Assembly: GCA_950022655.1 (NCBI GenBank)
Contig: OX465583.1
Coordinates: 9,810,798 to 9,874,797, forward strand
Source: Alentia gelatinosa
Taxonomy: Eukaryota; Annelida; Polychaeta; Phyllodocida; Polynoidae
Reading direction: 5' to 3'
Length of the DNA: 64,000 bases
The notes under the pieces were generated by a model. That model did not search any database, was not told where the DNA came from, and was given only the letters and a program-made list of their open reading frames with translations. The translations under genes and the position numbers were made by a program. Position 1 is the stretch's first letter; each line of letters starts with the position of its first letter. Of the stretch, positions 9,426 to 20,939 are shown in pieces.

Positions 9426-10144
9426 GGTCTAGCCTTACCAACTCTAAGTTGGAACACAGCGTAGACAGAGGGTAGGTGGCCAATCTAAGCGGGAGGCAGC
9501 GACAGCGAGGCAGTGGTGCCGGATCTCGCCGCGTGAGGGGGCTGCAGTGCTGGTGGCGTCTACAGCGGCGTCTCAAACGAAACCCGGGCAGTGTCTGACG
9601 CGTCGGCCCGTCAGGATATCAGCGGATTTAGCGCAACTTCCCAAATAACACCCAATGATGGATGGCACCATGAGAACCACCACACGGCAAGTTTAATCCA
9701 CTGGGCGTACGCTTAAATATCACCAACAAGAGAACATTCCCACCCTCTGTGATACAGTGGGGATCACTGAGGGCTTCTACGATATCGGAGTTCTGAGATT
9801 ATTTCCCCAGATCTTTGTGTAGGCGTCAACTTCGGGGGTATCTTCCTACGCGACATTAAGGATTGTCTACACACATCGGCAACACCTGGAGCTTGGTATG
9901 TAGAACGGTGCCATACGCCACCCCTTCTTCCACCCACTCATAATGATGTGTGCCTTTTGATATGCTTCCATAGCGCATAGCGTGCAGGTGCCCCGCAGTG
10001 GTATAATGAAGGATGGGATCAGTTATTGATCGCTTGTTTGCCATGTTCTGTTGTATGTATTTGCGGACAATATTCCATTGTAGGGTATTGTGTGCACATC
10101 CATTGTTTTTCAGGGGGTAACTCAACATCCAGAGTATGTATATG
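9426..10144. other. unassigned
   Basis: No repeat partner, terminal repeat or recognisable coding sequence seen. Confidence 0.4.
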
Positions 10145-10167
10145 TACATGTGTTTATCTCTCTCTCT

Positions 10168-10210
<43 letters not shown>

Positions 10211-10682
10211 CCCCCTCTCTCTCTCTCTCTCCCTCTCTCTCCATCTCTCTCTCTCCCTCTCTCTCTATCTCTCTCTCTCCCTCTCTCTCCATCTCTCTCT
10301 CTCCCTCTCTCTCCCTCCCTCTCTCTCCATCTCTCCCTCTCTCTCTATCTCTCTCCCTCTCTCTCTCCCTCTTTCTCTCTCTCTCTTACCCTCTCTCTCT
10401 CTTCCTCTCTCCTCCCTCTCTCTCTCCCTCTCTCTTTCCCTCTTTCTCTCTCTTACCCTCTCTCTCTATATCTTCCTCTCTCTCCCTCCCTCTCTCTCCC
10501 TCCCTCTCTCTCTCCCTCTCTCTCTCCATCTCTCCCCCCTCTCTCTCTCCCTCTCTATTTCCCTCTCTCTCTCTCCCTCTCTCTTTCCCTCCCTCTCTCC
10601 CTCTCTCTCTCTCCCTCTCTTTCTCTCTCCCTCTCTCTGTCCCTCTCTCTCTCCCTCCCTCTCTCTTTCTCTCTCTCTCTCT
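10145..10682. repeat. (CT)n-rich polypyrimidine tract
   Basis: About 540 bp of CTCTCTCC and CCCTCTCT variants with almost no purines on the plus strand. It opens artificial Ser/Leu/Pro frames on plus and Arg/Glu frames on minus. It is a candidate for triplex (H-DNA) structure. Confidence 0.97.
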
Positions 10683-10725
10683 ATATATATATATATACAT
10701 ACACATATATATACACATATATATT
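10681..10725. repeat. (TA)n microsatellite
   Basis: TATATATA with interspersed CACA, directly after the polypyrimidine tract. Confidence 0.9.
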
Positions 10726-11590
10726 TAGCATTATTAGCACATTGAATGATTAATATAGACATGTAAATGGACACGAAAGGCGGGTCTGGCGGAAATTAAA
10801 TAATAACAGGGTTTATTCAAAAATACAATGGGACTCACCCCTGCCTACACATCAAGATATACAAAACTAAAACTTTTTAATTATACATTTAGGTAAGATT
10901 AAAATACGTGTGTTCTAGATAGGCAACGGATGCGGAATGACCGTTTATTGACCGTAACTAAGGAACCAGTGGTTACCGCATCAGTTACCTGGTAGCTACC
11001 TGGAAAATAACCGTGACGCGGTGGTAGGAGCAGCTCGGGCCCCGAGGTGAATAAACTATGAGCAGCTCACTGGGTATAATTTATATTGTCATAAACGGGG
11101 TTATATAATTATATATATAATTACATATTATACAAATTCTGTTCATCAACGATAAACATAGAGATATGAGAAAGGGATATCTATATTCAACGCACTTATT
11201 TACCATGCTGCACCGCTAAATCAATAACTGCACACTTATATAATCAATCGCTAAATAGTACATATTAGAGCAAAGTTTAGAAACAATATGATATGAATGG
11301 TCCGTGCTACTACCAAGCCAATAGCGATTATCCGGTAGAAATTGGCAAGTCGCCCCCTACTTGAACCACACCTCTATTGCTGGTACCCTAGAGGCAATGC
11401 TCCTCGGGTGTGGGCGGCGGGCGGGGTATTGGCATGCAGGTAGCGACATGATGGTTGTTGCTGACGGCTCAGGTAATAATCACAGACAGTCAAGACTAGA
11501 TCCCGAGTCCGACATGAAAAAACACTCAGCCACCTCTCTCGTTTCCGCATTGAGCCCCGTGAAAAGCACAGCAATGGCTCGGGTAGAGCA
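10726..11590. other. unassigned
   Basis: AT-rich to mixed sequence without recognised repeats or coding regions; the short plus and minus frames at 11361-11639 are shadows without family features. Confidence 0.4.
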
Positions 11591-11603
11591 GACTGAGGGA
11601 ATA

Positions 11604-11870
11604 CTGGAGAACTCGACCCGTAATGAACTCGACCCGTAATGAACTCGACCCGTAACGAACTCGACCCGTAACAAACTCGACCCGTAAAAAAATTCCACCC
11701 GTAACAAACTCTGCCTGTTTTAAGAACTCAACCTGTAACAAACTCGACCCATTTTAAGAAATAAAAAAAGAAGAAAAGAATCTGACCCATAACAAACTCG
11801 ACCCATAGCAAACTTGACCCGTTTTAAGAACTTGAGCTGTAACAAACTTGACCCGTTTTAAATCTTCCCT
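11604..11870 (-). repeat. degenerate tandem AACTCGACCCGTAAC repeats
   Basis: About 14 units of 15-25 bp of the type AACTCGACCCGTAACA. The same word appears in opposite orientation at 12150-12210 and 16310-16860 (GGGTCGAGTTCTCCTGATAA). Confidence 0.85.
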
Positions 11871-12379
11871 ACCCAAGTGTCTTATTACAACTATATTGAG
11901 TAGTAAGTATTTTATCTTGGCTTCAAATCCGGTCTTCTCTGGGGAAGAAAACAAATTGAAAACCCTTCCCCTAAGCATGAGCCTAAGCCTATCCTTAATG
12001 TTAACCCTACACTTAAACATAACTGGACATATTCTCTATATCCGCTGATTTATTTTTCTAAAAGAGAACTAGTCAGAACTTTCGTTCTATATTAAAATGT
12101 CTTATTCATAAGTAACTGAAATGCGTCGAGTGTTCTCCGAACGATTTTTCCAAAACGGGTCGAGTTCTCCTGACAACTATGGGTCGAGTTCGTTTTGGGT
12201 CGAGTTCTCCAATATCCCACTGAGGTAGGCGAGGGGGAGGGAGGGGGGTTTGATCCGGGCATTATCTCACCTTGGTATTTTTCTTCATAGCCTTAACGTT
12301 AGGGACTCATACTTCACGGTGGTGGAGGTAGTGTACCCAATACTCAATGGCTAATTGGGTGATTCATTTAATTGATTAA

Positions 12380-12743
12380 CCCTTTAAGGACGGCCACCTG
12401 TGGCAGAGCTGTCACCATAAGGACGGGTCCTAGTTATTGTGTATATCTCTAAAGGACGAACACATTTTGTATAAAGTCCTAATTTGATGTTCCATCACGT
12501 GATATTATTGGTAATCACTAATATTTCACTTATTTTAGCTTACTAATATTACTTTTGATATTATACCTACATTTTCTGAAGATTTCATGTAAATTGATAA
12601 ATTATTTCCTTGTCAAAAACGATTTTATAAGTTTAAGTGAAATGATGCCTTGAGGCATCATTCGGCCTGGGCCAGTTGATGCCTCAAGGCATCATTCGGC
12701 CTGGGCTGGTTGATACCTCAAGCCATCATTCGTCCTTAAAGGG
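12380..12743. mobile_element. piggyBac-like MITE with TTAA duplication
   Basis: Flanked by TTAA on both sides (12376-12379 and 12744-12747). The ends are CCCTTTAAGGACG and its exact inverse. The TTAA target and CCCTTT ends are typical of piggyBac. Near the right end are three copies of a GATGCCTNNAGGCATCAT-like palindrome. A second copy is at 55924-56271. No transposase is present. Confidence 0.85.
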
Positions 12744-12754
12744 TTAATGTTATA

Positions 12755-13085
12755 CAGAGTGAGATAAAGGCAGAAACTGACTTTGGGTTTCCTCCTAAAA
12801 CGGCGGGATATGAGGAGGGAGAGAAACCGGGTGGAATTTTTGAAGTGCAATGAGAGGGAGGAGGTAAATTCAATAAGTGTCCAACAATATACGGAGACAT
12901 GGTTAGTGTGGCTGAATAAAACCTGTTCCGAGTTGTTTTGGTCGGAAATATTCACCGAGTTCGAAGTGAATATTTTCTACACAGCCACACTCGCTATGTA
13001 TCCTTATTATCATATACATGGAAATAATCGCCATTTTAAAACAAATCTCGTGGTACGGAGTGCACGGATTTATTAGTTCATGCAC
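12755..13085. mobile_element. hairpin MITE, GTGAGATAAA type (degenerate)
   Basis: Begins AGTGAGATAAAGGCAGAAAC and contains an imperfect palindrome (GTGTGGCTG at 12908 with CAGCCACAC at 12981; AATATTCACCGAG with AGTGAATATT). Short frames here are by-products of the palindrome. Confidence 0.5.
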
Positions 13086-13489
13086 AGTGTGCAGAACGGA
13101 ATACGAACAGCTGGCCAGTAAGTGTTATACATTCGTGAACAGTGATATACTGATAGAAGTGATGTTCTTCGAGGCGCACAATTCGTATCTTAAGCTTGAT
13201 CCACATTTAGATTGATGTGGAATATTAATTCACTAAATAATTTCCATCACCTCATCCATATTCACAATGTGGCTATGATATGCACAGACCGCTTTTCATT
13301 CACAATGAGGACGGTAGCATTTGTAAAGTACAACGTGGGATCTGTCTTATTACAGTAACCATTTTCCTAAGCTCATTGTTCGTTCCCAACTACAGGTACT
13401 TTATATCGTTTTTTTAAGACATTTATTTTACCTGGATGGCACTCAACTCCTAGGAATTGGTCTCAACGTGTCTCCAGTGATTCATCGTT
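13086..13489. other. unassigned
   Basis: No repeat or recognised coding sequence; a 65-codon frame ends at 13215 without known features. Confidence 0.35.
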
Positions 13490-14042
13490 TACAAGCGTAT
13501 TCATTTGTTTGGTACATGGTTCTTGGTGAGCACAGAAAAGTATAAACGGTCACCATTATATATAGGAATGTATATATGGAATCAAGTGCCAATGAATATT
13601 CAAATATTGGAAAAAACAGAGAACTTTAAGGAACATGTAAAAAAATTAAACAATTTGAACTATAATGTATAAGCATAAGCAAGCACACAGCTGTCATATG
13701 ACGCTAAAAACATCTATATATCAGAACTCCTCAATATCAAAAACACATATACGGTTATTAATTATGGACAATGTATACTGCATACAAAACGGGTACCATC
13801 CAAAAACCACCTTGTGATAAAAATGTTTGTAAATATGTTATAATGATGACGAGTATATATTTATACAACTCTAAATAATCAAACGGACGTAAAATACCTT
13901 GATGTTCTTTTCTCTGTACCAAACTAAAGTTATTGTATATTTCTCAATGTTTTTTTCTATATGGCTGCATGGAAGAACGCCTGAACCTGGCGAATGTAAC
14001 TATTGTTGAACCTGAATAAAAAAAAAAAGAATTAAAAAAAAA
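13490..14042 (+). mobile_element. LINE 3' end: ORF2 C-terminus plus 3' UTR
   Basis: The open frame from about 13490 to the TAA at 13670 reads through YIGMYIWNQVPMNIQ and ENFKEHVKKL. The I/LWN-x-(L/V)P block followed by F-K-x-x-(V/L)-K is the usual C-terminus of non-LTR retrotransposon reverse transcriptases. About 370 bp later the sequence ends in a small stem (GAACGCCTGAACC...) and an A-rich tail at 14015-14042. This is a 5'-truncated, probably dead copy; the clade cannot be named from this much. Confidence 0.65.
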
Positions 14043-14067
14043 TGTATCACTCGCAACATATACTTTG

Positions 14068-14415
14068 TAGAAACCGAACGAGAGTTAGACTTGTATTACT
14101 ACACGAGGCGTAGCCGAGTGTAGTGAGGAGCAGACCTGACCAGAGTGGCATAGACATTGACAAGTGTAACTCGAGTTCGGTTTCGTATTTATCCTACCTC
14201 GTCTATGCTTTTGTATTACCGGGTACGGTACTAAAAGATAAATATTGAGTCAATGACCAACAGAACTTTTTTTCATAGTAGCTGACATCCTGCTCTCTGA
14301 TTGGTCAATATTGTTATTACTCTAGTGGCATAAAAAACACTTTATGTCACGGCCTGCCACATAAAATTTCCCTATGTTAAGTCTATGGCGGTTTTTTATT
14401 AGGGGTAGGATAAAT
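14068..14415 (+). mobile_element. hairpin MITE family A, copy 1
   Basis: A hairpin (14070-14184; arms GAAACCGAACGAGAGTTAGA and TAACTCGAGTTCGGTTTC, centre ACGAGGCGTAGCCGAGTG) is joined to a box bounded by TTATCCTACC (14187) and GGGGTAGGATAAA (14402). It includes CCAATCAGAGAGCAGGATGT in inverse and the CCTATGTTAAGTCTATGG motif at 14371. Other copies are at 18330, 50514 and 50926. Confidence 0.85.
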
Positions 14416-14700
14416 ACATTATCCTACCCCTAATAAAAAACGCCATAGGCTTAACATGGGATTTGTTTATGTCACGGGTAGTGACATAAAGTGGTGTTTA
14501 TGCCACTACTTTCTGATACTAAAAAAATATGGAAACGGGGTAGGATAAAATCTAGACGCCACTCGTTTGAGTTTGAGCTAATTTATGCCACTCATTTTGT
14601 TGGCTCCGTAATGTCACTCGTCTTCGACTCATGAAATTATGGAGCCAACAAAATGCGTGGCATAAATAAATTCAGACTCAAACTCGTGACGTCTCTTGAT
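14416..14700 (-). mobile_element. hairpin MITE, family A relative, head-to-head with copy 1
   Basis: Starts TTATCCTACCCCTAATAAAA, carries CCATAGGCTTAACATGGG at 14443 and GGGGTAGGATAAAA at 14538, then a different hairpin (arms GAGTTTGAGCTAATTTATGCC and GGCATAAATAAATTCAGACTC, centre CTCGTCTTCGACTCATGA). Same plan as copy 1 with different arm sequence. Confidence 0.75.
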
Positions 14701-14774
14701 ATTTCATGTGACATTTCAGTGTCCATCTCAATGGGTTCCGCCGATTCGGCCGATTTCCCAAGTAGAATATTGGC

Positions 14775-14907
14775 GGTTGTGCAGCTGTGGGGGACACATT
14801 TATTGTGGGATGGATTGAGATCTGCAGTTAGAGATATAAATGAATTACAAGTCTTTAAGAAGAAGATCAAAAATGACACATTAGCAAGGTTATTATATCA
14901 AACTTGA
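14775..14907 (+). pseudogene. possible LINE reverse transcriptase C-terminal remnant
   Basis: The open frame ends LLWDGLRSAVRDINELQVFKK followed by a TGA at 14905-14907. This resembles the WN-x-LP...FK-x-K tail of LINE ORF2, though N of WN is D here. The upstream part of the 84-codon frame overlaps MITE sequence, so only the last 40 codons are likely real. Confidence 0.4.
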
Positions 14908-14954
14908 AAACTTCTCTTCCCTCGGGGTTCTGCATAACTAATCTTTAGTATATA

Positions 14955-15110
14955 TATATTTTTTTTAAATCACTTTATTTATCCTGAAAGTATACAAGGC
15001 AAGTTTTGCCTGTTTTCTGACACTCCCAGCATGAAGTACTTTTGACCATTCTAGTCCTATTAGCATAAACTCTAACTAGCTAGCATACAAATAATAAGAA
15101 ATATGACATG
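14955..15110 (-). repeat. retroposon 3' tail on minus strand
   Basis: Read on minus, the sequence runs CAGGCAAAACTTGCCTTGTA, then AATAAA-GTG and an A run (plus-strand T run at 14959-14969). A short stem followed by AATAAA and poly(A) is the usual 3' end of a LINE or SINE. Confidence 0.45.
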
Positions 15111-15418
15111 ACTATGTTATTTTGATACCAAATGGAGTATATGTCTTTTTGTACATACAAACTTGAGACACAATACTGCATCATCGGACAAAGAGAGACA
15201 CATCTATGACATCAGAACCAGCTATGAACAACACCTAATGACACTGAACACTGGTGAAGTTACCGGGTAAATACTGATGCATACAAAAGTGGACTGTCAG
15301 TCAATTGCTGACTAAGAACTTTATTATCTGATTCTTAAAAATATTGTGGTGAAGGGTTTATAGGCTAATTAGGTTAGATCTGATATGTATGTACAAAATG
15401 CGATGAATGTACTACAAA

Positions 15419-15475
15419 ACTGTGAGGGCGTAAGCTGAAACCCTCGCAGTATAAAGACACAAATTAAAAAAAAAA
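15419..15475 (+). repeat. retroposon 3' tail with stem
   Basis: CTGTGAGGG pairs with CCCTCGCAG around a short loop, followed by AATTAAAAAAAAAA. Typical of a LINE or SINE 3' end. Upstream sequence (15110-15418) is unassigned. Confidence 0.45.
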
Positions 15476-15920
15476 AATTCTATATAGACTCGATTGCCAG
15501 TGAATTACTAAGCCAAGTCCGTTGCATCAGCAGCTTTGTGCTGTGGCTGGGGAGGGCTCTGGATAACATGACTTGGTAACTTTCTAAATATTTGCTTCAT
15601 TATCAGGTCAGCTGGTCGGATGAAGTGTACCAGTCCAAACACCCTGACGAGACCTGGAGGGTGGAGAGAAATAATAAAACCTGACTAGATGCGTTTATGT
15701 ATTAGCTTTGTTTATTGGGCAGTAAAAGGATACACTGTAAAAAAACAGAGAAAATAAGAGGAAAGTTGCTGTTTTTTTATGCTTTTATTATGTGCGTTTA
15801 CATGGAGGAAGCTCTTCTAGTGAATACAATTTGACATTCATAATTGGGTGTAGATATAAGTGATGAATAGATGAAGTATGGAATGTAAACAACATTTTTA
15901 CAAGTTTCGTGAGTTGAACC
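15476..15920. other. unassigned
   Basis: No recognised coding sequence or repeat partner. Confidence 0.35.
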
Positions 15921-15924
15921 TTTT

Positions 15925-16291
15925 CTTGCAATTGAACCCTTCGCAGGTGCACGTCTTTAAATGCAGCATGCCTGACACTGGACTACCTATGTTACAATTG
16001 TTAAAAAAATTGATTCCTTTCCACAGTATTTAAAGTTGTCTGTCAATCTTTCCATGGTGAGAACTATAAAATCATTTAATATTTATCAAAGTAAAGGCGC
16101 TTTATATAATCTCTGAAAAATTATAAAGATCCATATTGAATCAGCTGAGATAAATTACTTTTCAACAAACAATGGAAAATGATGCCTTGAGGCATAATTT
16201 TGCACTAGCTACGGGAATGCCCTGAGGGTTCAATTGCACTAGCTATGGGAGTGTCTTAAGGCATCATTGGTAAGGAAAGGGTTAATTAACA
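15925..16291 (+). mobile_element. MITE family Q (GGTAAGGAAAGGGTT end)
   Basis: Shares with 31900-32190 the block TTGTCTGTCAAT...AATCTCTGAAAA...AAAGATCCATATTGAATCAG and a right end of repeated ATGCCTTGAGGCAT palindromes before GGTAAGGAAAGGGTTAA. The left end is approximate. Confidence 0.65.
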
Positions 16292-16309
16292 TTCTCTTGA
16301 TGCCTCAGT

Positions 16310-16862
16310 CAAGTTCTCCAATAACTGACGGTGCGAGCTGCTCATAGGTGGGTTGAGTACTCCAACACGGGTCAGGTTCTCCTGATAACTACGGGTCATG
16401 TTTTTTCTTGGTCGAGTTCTGATAGTTTTGGGTCATGTCTGTTTTGGGTCAAGTTCTCCACTAACCAGCGGCACCAGTTGCTCGGCGGTTGATTTGTTGG
16501 TGGCGGTGAGTACTGCGAGCCGCTCGTCAAACACCAGGCTGCTTGTCGGTCATCAATAATTCTCCTGATAACTTTGGGTCAAGTTATCCAATATGGGTCG
16601 AGTTCTCATGATAACTACAGGCCGAGTTTGTTTCGGGTCCAGCTCTCCTGATAACTATTGGTCGAGTTCATTTCGGGTCATGTTCTCCAATAACTGATGG
16701 CATGGGCTGCCCAGAGGTGGGTCGATTACTTCAAAACGGGTTGGGTACTCCTGATAACTATGGGTCGAGTTCATTTTGGGTCGAGTTTTTTTGGGTCGAG
16801 TTTTTTTTGGGTCGAGTTTGTTTTGGGTCGAGTTTGTTTTGGGTCGAGTTCTCCACCAACCG
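16310..16862 (+). repeat. degenerate GGGTCGAGTTC repeats
   Basis: Many units of GGGTCGAGTTCTCCTGATAA and shorter TTTTGGGTCGAGTTT forms, inverse to the block at 11604-11870. Near-identical 95-bp segments at 16466-16562 and 16861-16955 (GTTGCTCGGCGGTTGA...CAGGCTGCTTGTC) show a duplication of about 395 bp. Confidence 0.85.
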
Positions 16863-16959
16863 GCGGCGCGAGTTGCTCGGCGGTTGAGTTGTTGGTGGCG
16901 GAAGGTACTGCGAGCCGCTCGTCAAACACCAGGCTGCTTGTCAGTCATCAATAATTCAT

Positions 16960-17380
16960 CCTCCTACGCGCTACGCTCATGTGGAATCCGATGCTTTTTG
17001 CCTCCACCCCGCAATCGAATCGATCGGCGGCCGTTAAGGCAGCCCTAACCTGGAGTAGGATCGCGTGACCATCTCTGAGGCCGCCCTTTATGTCCTGACA
17101 GCGAATAAGGGTCAACAATTTAGGCTTAACAAGAGTTCCGCAATCGTCACTGATGACTAGGCAATCGACACTGATGACTGGGGTCTTCATCTATGGCAGA
17201 ATCAAGTTAGAAAAATAAAAAATAAACTTGTTTTGTTCTGATTTCAGTAATAACTACTACAAACCAATCTGGCGATACTCTACTGAACAGATTTCCTTGA
17301 TTCCCATTATATTCACAGAAGACAGCTGTACTATCAATCGTGATACAAATAAAATCGATAAAAACAAGGTAATCTAATAA
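16960..17380. other. unassigned
   Basis: Nothing recognised on either strand. Confidence 0.35.
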
Positions 17381-17399
17381 GGATATCAATTATGGATAG

Positions 17400-17640
17400 A
17401 TGTTTTATCATGTCCATAGAAAACACATCGGGAGTGTGTATGAACATACCCGGCGCATACAGATATGTTGTTTTATCCACCTAATACAAAGTGTCCTCAG
17501 AAATCACACAGAGAGTGTGTATGGACTTACCCGGCGCATACGGATATGTTGTATGCTTCGGGGGCACATACGGAAAAATAGTGTGTGCGGGAAAATAGTG
17601 CGTGCGTAAAAATAGTGCGTGCCTAAATGAACTAATATGA
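17400..17640. repeat. partial tandem duplication, ACCCGGCGCATACGGATATG type
   Basis: Two units about 80-90 bp apart share GAGTGTGTATG, ACCCGGCGCATAC and GATATGTTGT. The words CGGAAAAATAGTGTGTGCG then repeat in short form. Confidence 0.6.
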
Positions 17641-17679
17641 GTACCCCACTTCTTAGGAAAGGGTGGATGATAAATACAA

Positions 17680-17830
17680 TATAGACTGGTTTCAGATAAA
17701 AAAAAAGTTGTATTCTCCTGGGAGTGGACTCTGCGCAATATCCTCGCATGCACTCGGATATTAATACTCATCAACTTCTCGGAGCATACAACCTCTTGTA
17801 TCTGAACCCAGTCAATATTGTGTATGCATC
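17680..17830. repeat. palindrome of the ACTGGTTTCAGATAA type
   Basis: ACTGGTTTCAGATAAAAA at the left pairs with TATCTGAACCCAGT at the right, with GTTGTATTCTCC and GGAGCATACAAC inside. A relative with different inner arms is at 22333-22450. Confidence 0.6.
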
Positions 17831-18329
17831 TAGGTAAACAAAAAGCCAGGAACTTGTACAATAATTTCCATAAAGGAAGACCATCTATATAGATGATATA
17901 TGTGCAATAAAAAGGGAGTAGAACCACAAAGTGCTCACAAAGTATCGAGACTGTGAACAGAGAAGTTAACGTCCTACACTGCACGAAAACCACCGTTTTA
18001 TTCATATATACGCCATCACGGAAGTGCATGTATTGGCTGAATATTGGCTTGTTTTCATTTATATACGCCCAGGCCTTATATATGACAGACGCGTCTTGGC
18101 TGTATTTCACACCCGGCGTATATGAGAGGAAATATCCTCTGCCCCCGCCCCCTCCCGCCCCTTTGTGTTGGTAGAAGTACAGGTGTCCTCAGTAGGAAAC
18201 CCTCCCCTCGACCCCCCCCCCCCCACCCCCCCGCCACCTCCTCCCACCCGCTCTCAGTGAAGCCCTGTTCACAGGACGCTTATATATACGCCCACAGATG
18301 GGGTGTATACACACGGGGATTAAGACTTA
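17831..18329. other. unassigned, with a poly-C tract
   Basis: Contains C runs at 18210-18235. Long minus-strand frame 17481-18110 has no recognised features. Confidence 0.35.
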
Positions 18330-18697
18330 GTAGAAACCGAACGAGAGTTAGACTTGACAATGTTTATGCCACGACGGGAAGGTCGTGTATTACTACACGA
18401 GGCGTAGCCGAGTGTAGTGAGGAACAAACCTGACCAGAGTGGCATAGACATTGACTCTAACTCGAGTTCGGTTTCGTATTTATCCTACCCCATCTATGCT
18501 TTTGTATTACTGTTAAAAAGATAAATATTGAGTCAACGACCAACAGAACTTTTTTCATAGTAGCTGACATCCTGCTCTCTGATTGGTCAATATTGTTATT
18601 ACTCTAGTGGCATAAAAAACACTTTATGTCACGGCCTGCCACATTAAATTTCCCTATGTTTAGTCTATGGCGGTTTTTTTTTATTAGGGCTAGGATG
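18330..18697 (+). mobile_element. hairpin MITE family A, copy 2
   Basis: Hairpin 18332-18475 with full-length arms (GAAACCGAACGAGAGTTAGA to AACTCGAGTTCGGTTTC) and centre ACGAGGCGTAGCCGAGTG at 18397, then the TTATCCTACCCC box ending at a mutated GGGCTAGGATGAAA. Confidence 0.85.
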
Positions 18698-19175
18698 AAA
18701 CCTTGTAGACGCAAAATACCTACTTTTATACGCCTGGCGCATTCATATGTAAAATGATGGTTTTCGTGCAGTGCTAGAAGTGAGTTGGGATGGATGAGGG
18801 CTGCCTGCCCGCACCTTCCAGCGGTCAGTCTGAGGCTGGCTCTTGCTGGGCTCCAGGGACATGACTCAGGTAGTGGCTCGCACACCTGTCTCACACCCAG
18901 ACACACCTGTTACAAACTGGAGAATGCTTCAAGGCCACACCGGATCATGTGTCTTGAAAATTAAAACTCGGGTTTTTCCCCCTGAAAAATGAATATGATG
19001 TACTCAAAGTGCTATGGAACAAATGCCTAACTTAGAAATGGGGGTTGCTGTCCTAGTTTTTGATTATCGATAAATATTATGATATTATCATAATGGAATA
19101 TATAGAAATTCTAAAGGTTTATTTTTATATAGTAGATCCCACGTCATTTTCTCAAAGCTATCACAGATTGTATTA
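18698..19175. other. unassigned
   Basis: A 100-codon minus frame at 18604-18906 overlaps MITE sequence and has no family features. Confidence 0.35.
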
Positions 19176-19179
19176 TATA

Positions 19180-19500
19180 TAAAAATGGCCTTGTCTGATA
19201 TTCTCAATAACGATCCATGGTGGCACTACCACCCACCACCCTTTGTTCTTCTACCTTCATCATATCAATCCACACCACAAGATGTCAGCCGAGTTTTAAC
19301 TGTGATGCCATCTGTATTTAATTAAAAAAAACTAAGGAACCATTATTCAATATGTGCCACTGAATTGTAGTATCGCTATCATAAGAATTATAAAAAATTA
19401 GCGTACCACATGAATAAAGAGATCCGATCCGATATTACGGGAGCAACACTTTTTAGTCAGATCGTTAAAGTAATCGTAGAAATAAAATTGCAATCCGATT
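19180..19500 (-). repeat. solo arm of the foldback element
   Basis: Matches the right arm at 6960-7283: CTGATATTCTCAATAACGAT, CCATGGTGGCAC, the ATTCAATATGTGCC block and AAAATTGCAATCCG. It leads straight into the 280-bp array. Confidence 0.8.
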
Positions 19501-20560
19501 ATAGCCAACGATACCACAATAACCGGAGCAACGCCCCCTGTTGCGCAAGCGCAGCCGATGACGTCATACAGGCCGTTGTTGATCGAGACGGTCACTTGGG
19601 AAAAAAACAGGAACAACGAAAGAACAAAGTCCTCACCAGAAAACTCCTCCAGTCGGCAGGAGTGCCTTCCCTATCCATTGTACCCATCCATTGCCTTGCC
19701 GGTTTTTGTGGTACCATTGGCAATAATCGGATCGCAATTTTAGTTTTGCGATTACTTTAACGATCCGATTGAAAAAAAGTTGCTTCCGTCATATCGGATC
19801 ATATCCCTATATTCACGCGGTATCGCTAATTTTTTCGATGTGATAGTGATACAACAATTGAAAAAATGTAAAAGAAACTGCTATCCGATCATTGCCAACG
19901 ATACCACAATAACAGGAGCAACGCCCCCCCTGTTGCGCAAGCGCAGCCGATGATGTCATAGAGGCCGTTGATGGTCGAGACGGTCACTTGGGAAAAAACA
20001 GCAATAATCGGATCACAATTTTAGTTTTGCAATTACTTTAACGATCCGATTGAAAAAGTGTTGCTTCCGTGATATTGGATCGTATCCCTATATTCACGCG
20101 GTATCGCTAATTTTTACGATGTGATAGCGATACAACAATTAAAAAAACGTCAAAGAAATTGCTATCCTATTATTGCCAACGATACCACAATAACAGGAGC
20201 TACGCCCCCTGTTGCGCAAGCGCAGCCGATGACGTCATAGAGGCCGTTGATGGTCGAGACGGTCACTTGGGAAAAAAACAGCAATAATCGGATCACAATT
20301 TTAGTTTAGTGATTACTTTAACGATCCAATTGAAAAAGTGTTGCTTCCGTGATATCGGATCGTATCCCTATATTCACGCAGTATCGCTAATTTTTACGAT
20401 GTGATAGCGAAACAACAATTAGAAAAAATCATCAAAAAAATTGCTATCCGATTATAGCCATTGATACCACAATAACAGTAGCAACACCCCCTGTTGCGCA
20501 AGCGCAGCCGATGACGTCATAGAGGCCGTTGATGATCGAGACGGTCACTTGGGAAAAAAA
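19500..20560. repeat. tandem array of 280-bp units related to the foldback ends
   Basis: Units start near 19508, 19898, 20177 and 20459 (spacing 390, 279 and 282). Each holds GATACCACAATAAC, GCCCCCTGTTGCGCAAGCGC, GATGACGTCAT (TGATGTCA in unit 2), GACGGTCACTTGGG and then foldback-arm sequence. A 110-bp insert (AAGTCCTCACCAGAAAACTC) is in unit 1 and again after the last unit (20563-20660). Confidence 0.85.
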
Positions 20561-20939
20561 CAGGAACAACAAAGCACAAAGTCCTCACCAGAAAACTCCT
20601 CCAGTCGGCAGGAGAGCCTGGCCTATCCATTGTACCCATCCATTGCCTTGCCGGCCGGCCCGCCCACAGCCCCAGAGGGGTACAATAAAGGTATTTAGGA
20701 AGCAGAAATCGAAAAGCCAGATGAATTTTTAACGATTCTTATCTCCAGTGGGGGTCATACATTATGGAGCTGGTGGGTATAATGAGGGTATAAATAACCC
20801 CAGGCCTTGACCAAGCACCGTGGTCGATATCTTGACTAACGTCGGTAAGGCAGTATCAGAAGATGGATTCTGTCCTCTATGATTATCGCTATCCCTATCC
20901 ACACCATACTTTTGACTATATGTTATAGAGAAAACCCAT

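Noticed and set aside
10026..10753. Three 205-239-codon Ser/Leu/Pro frames
   Set aside because: Produced by the CT-rich tract; same content in all three frames.
17481..18110. 209-codon minus frame
   Set aside because: Crosses tandem and palindromic repeats; His/Tyr/Phe-rich random composition and no family resemblance.
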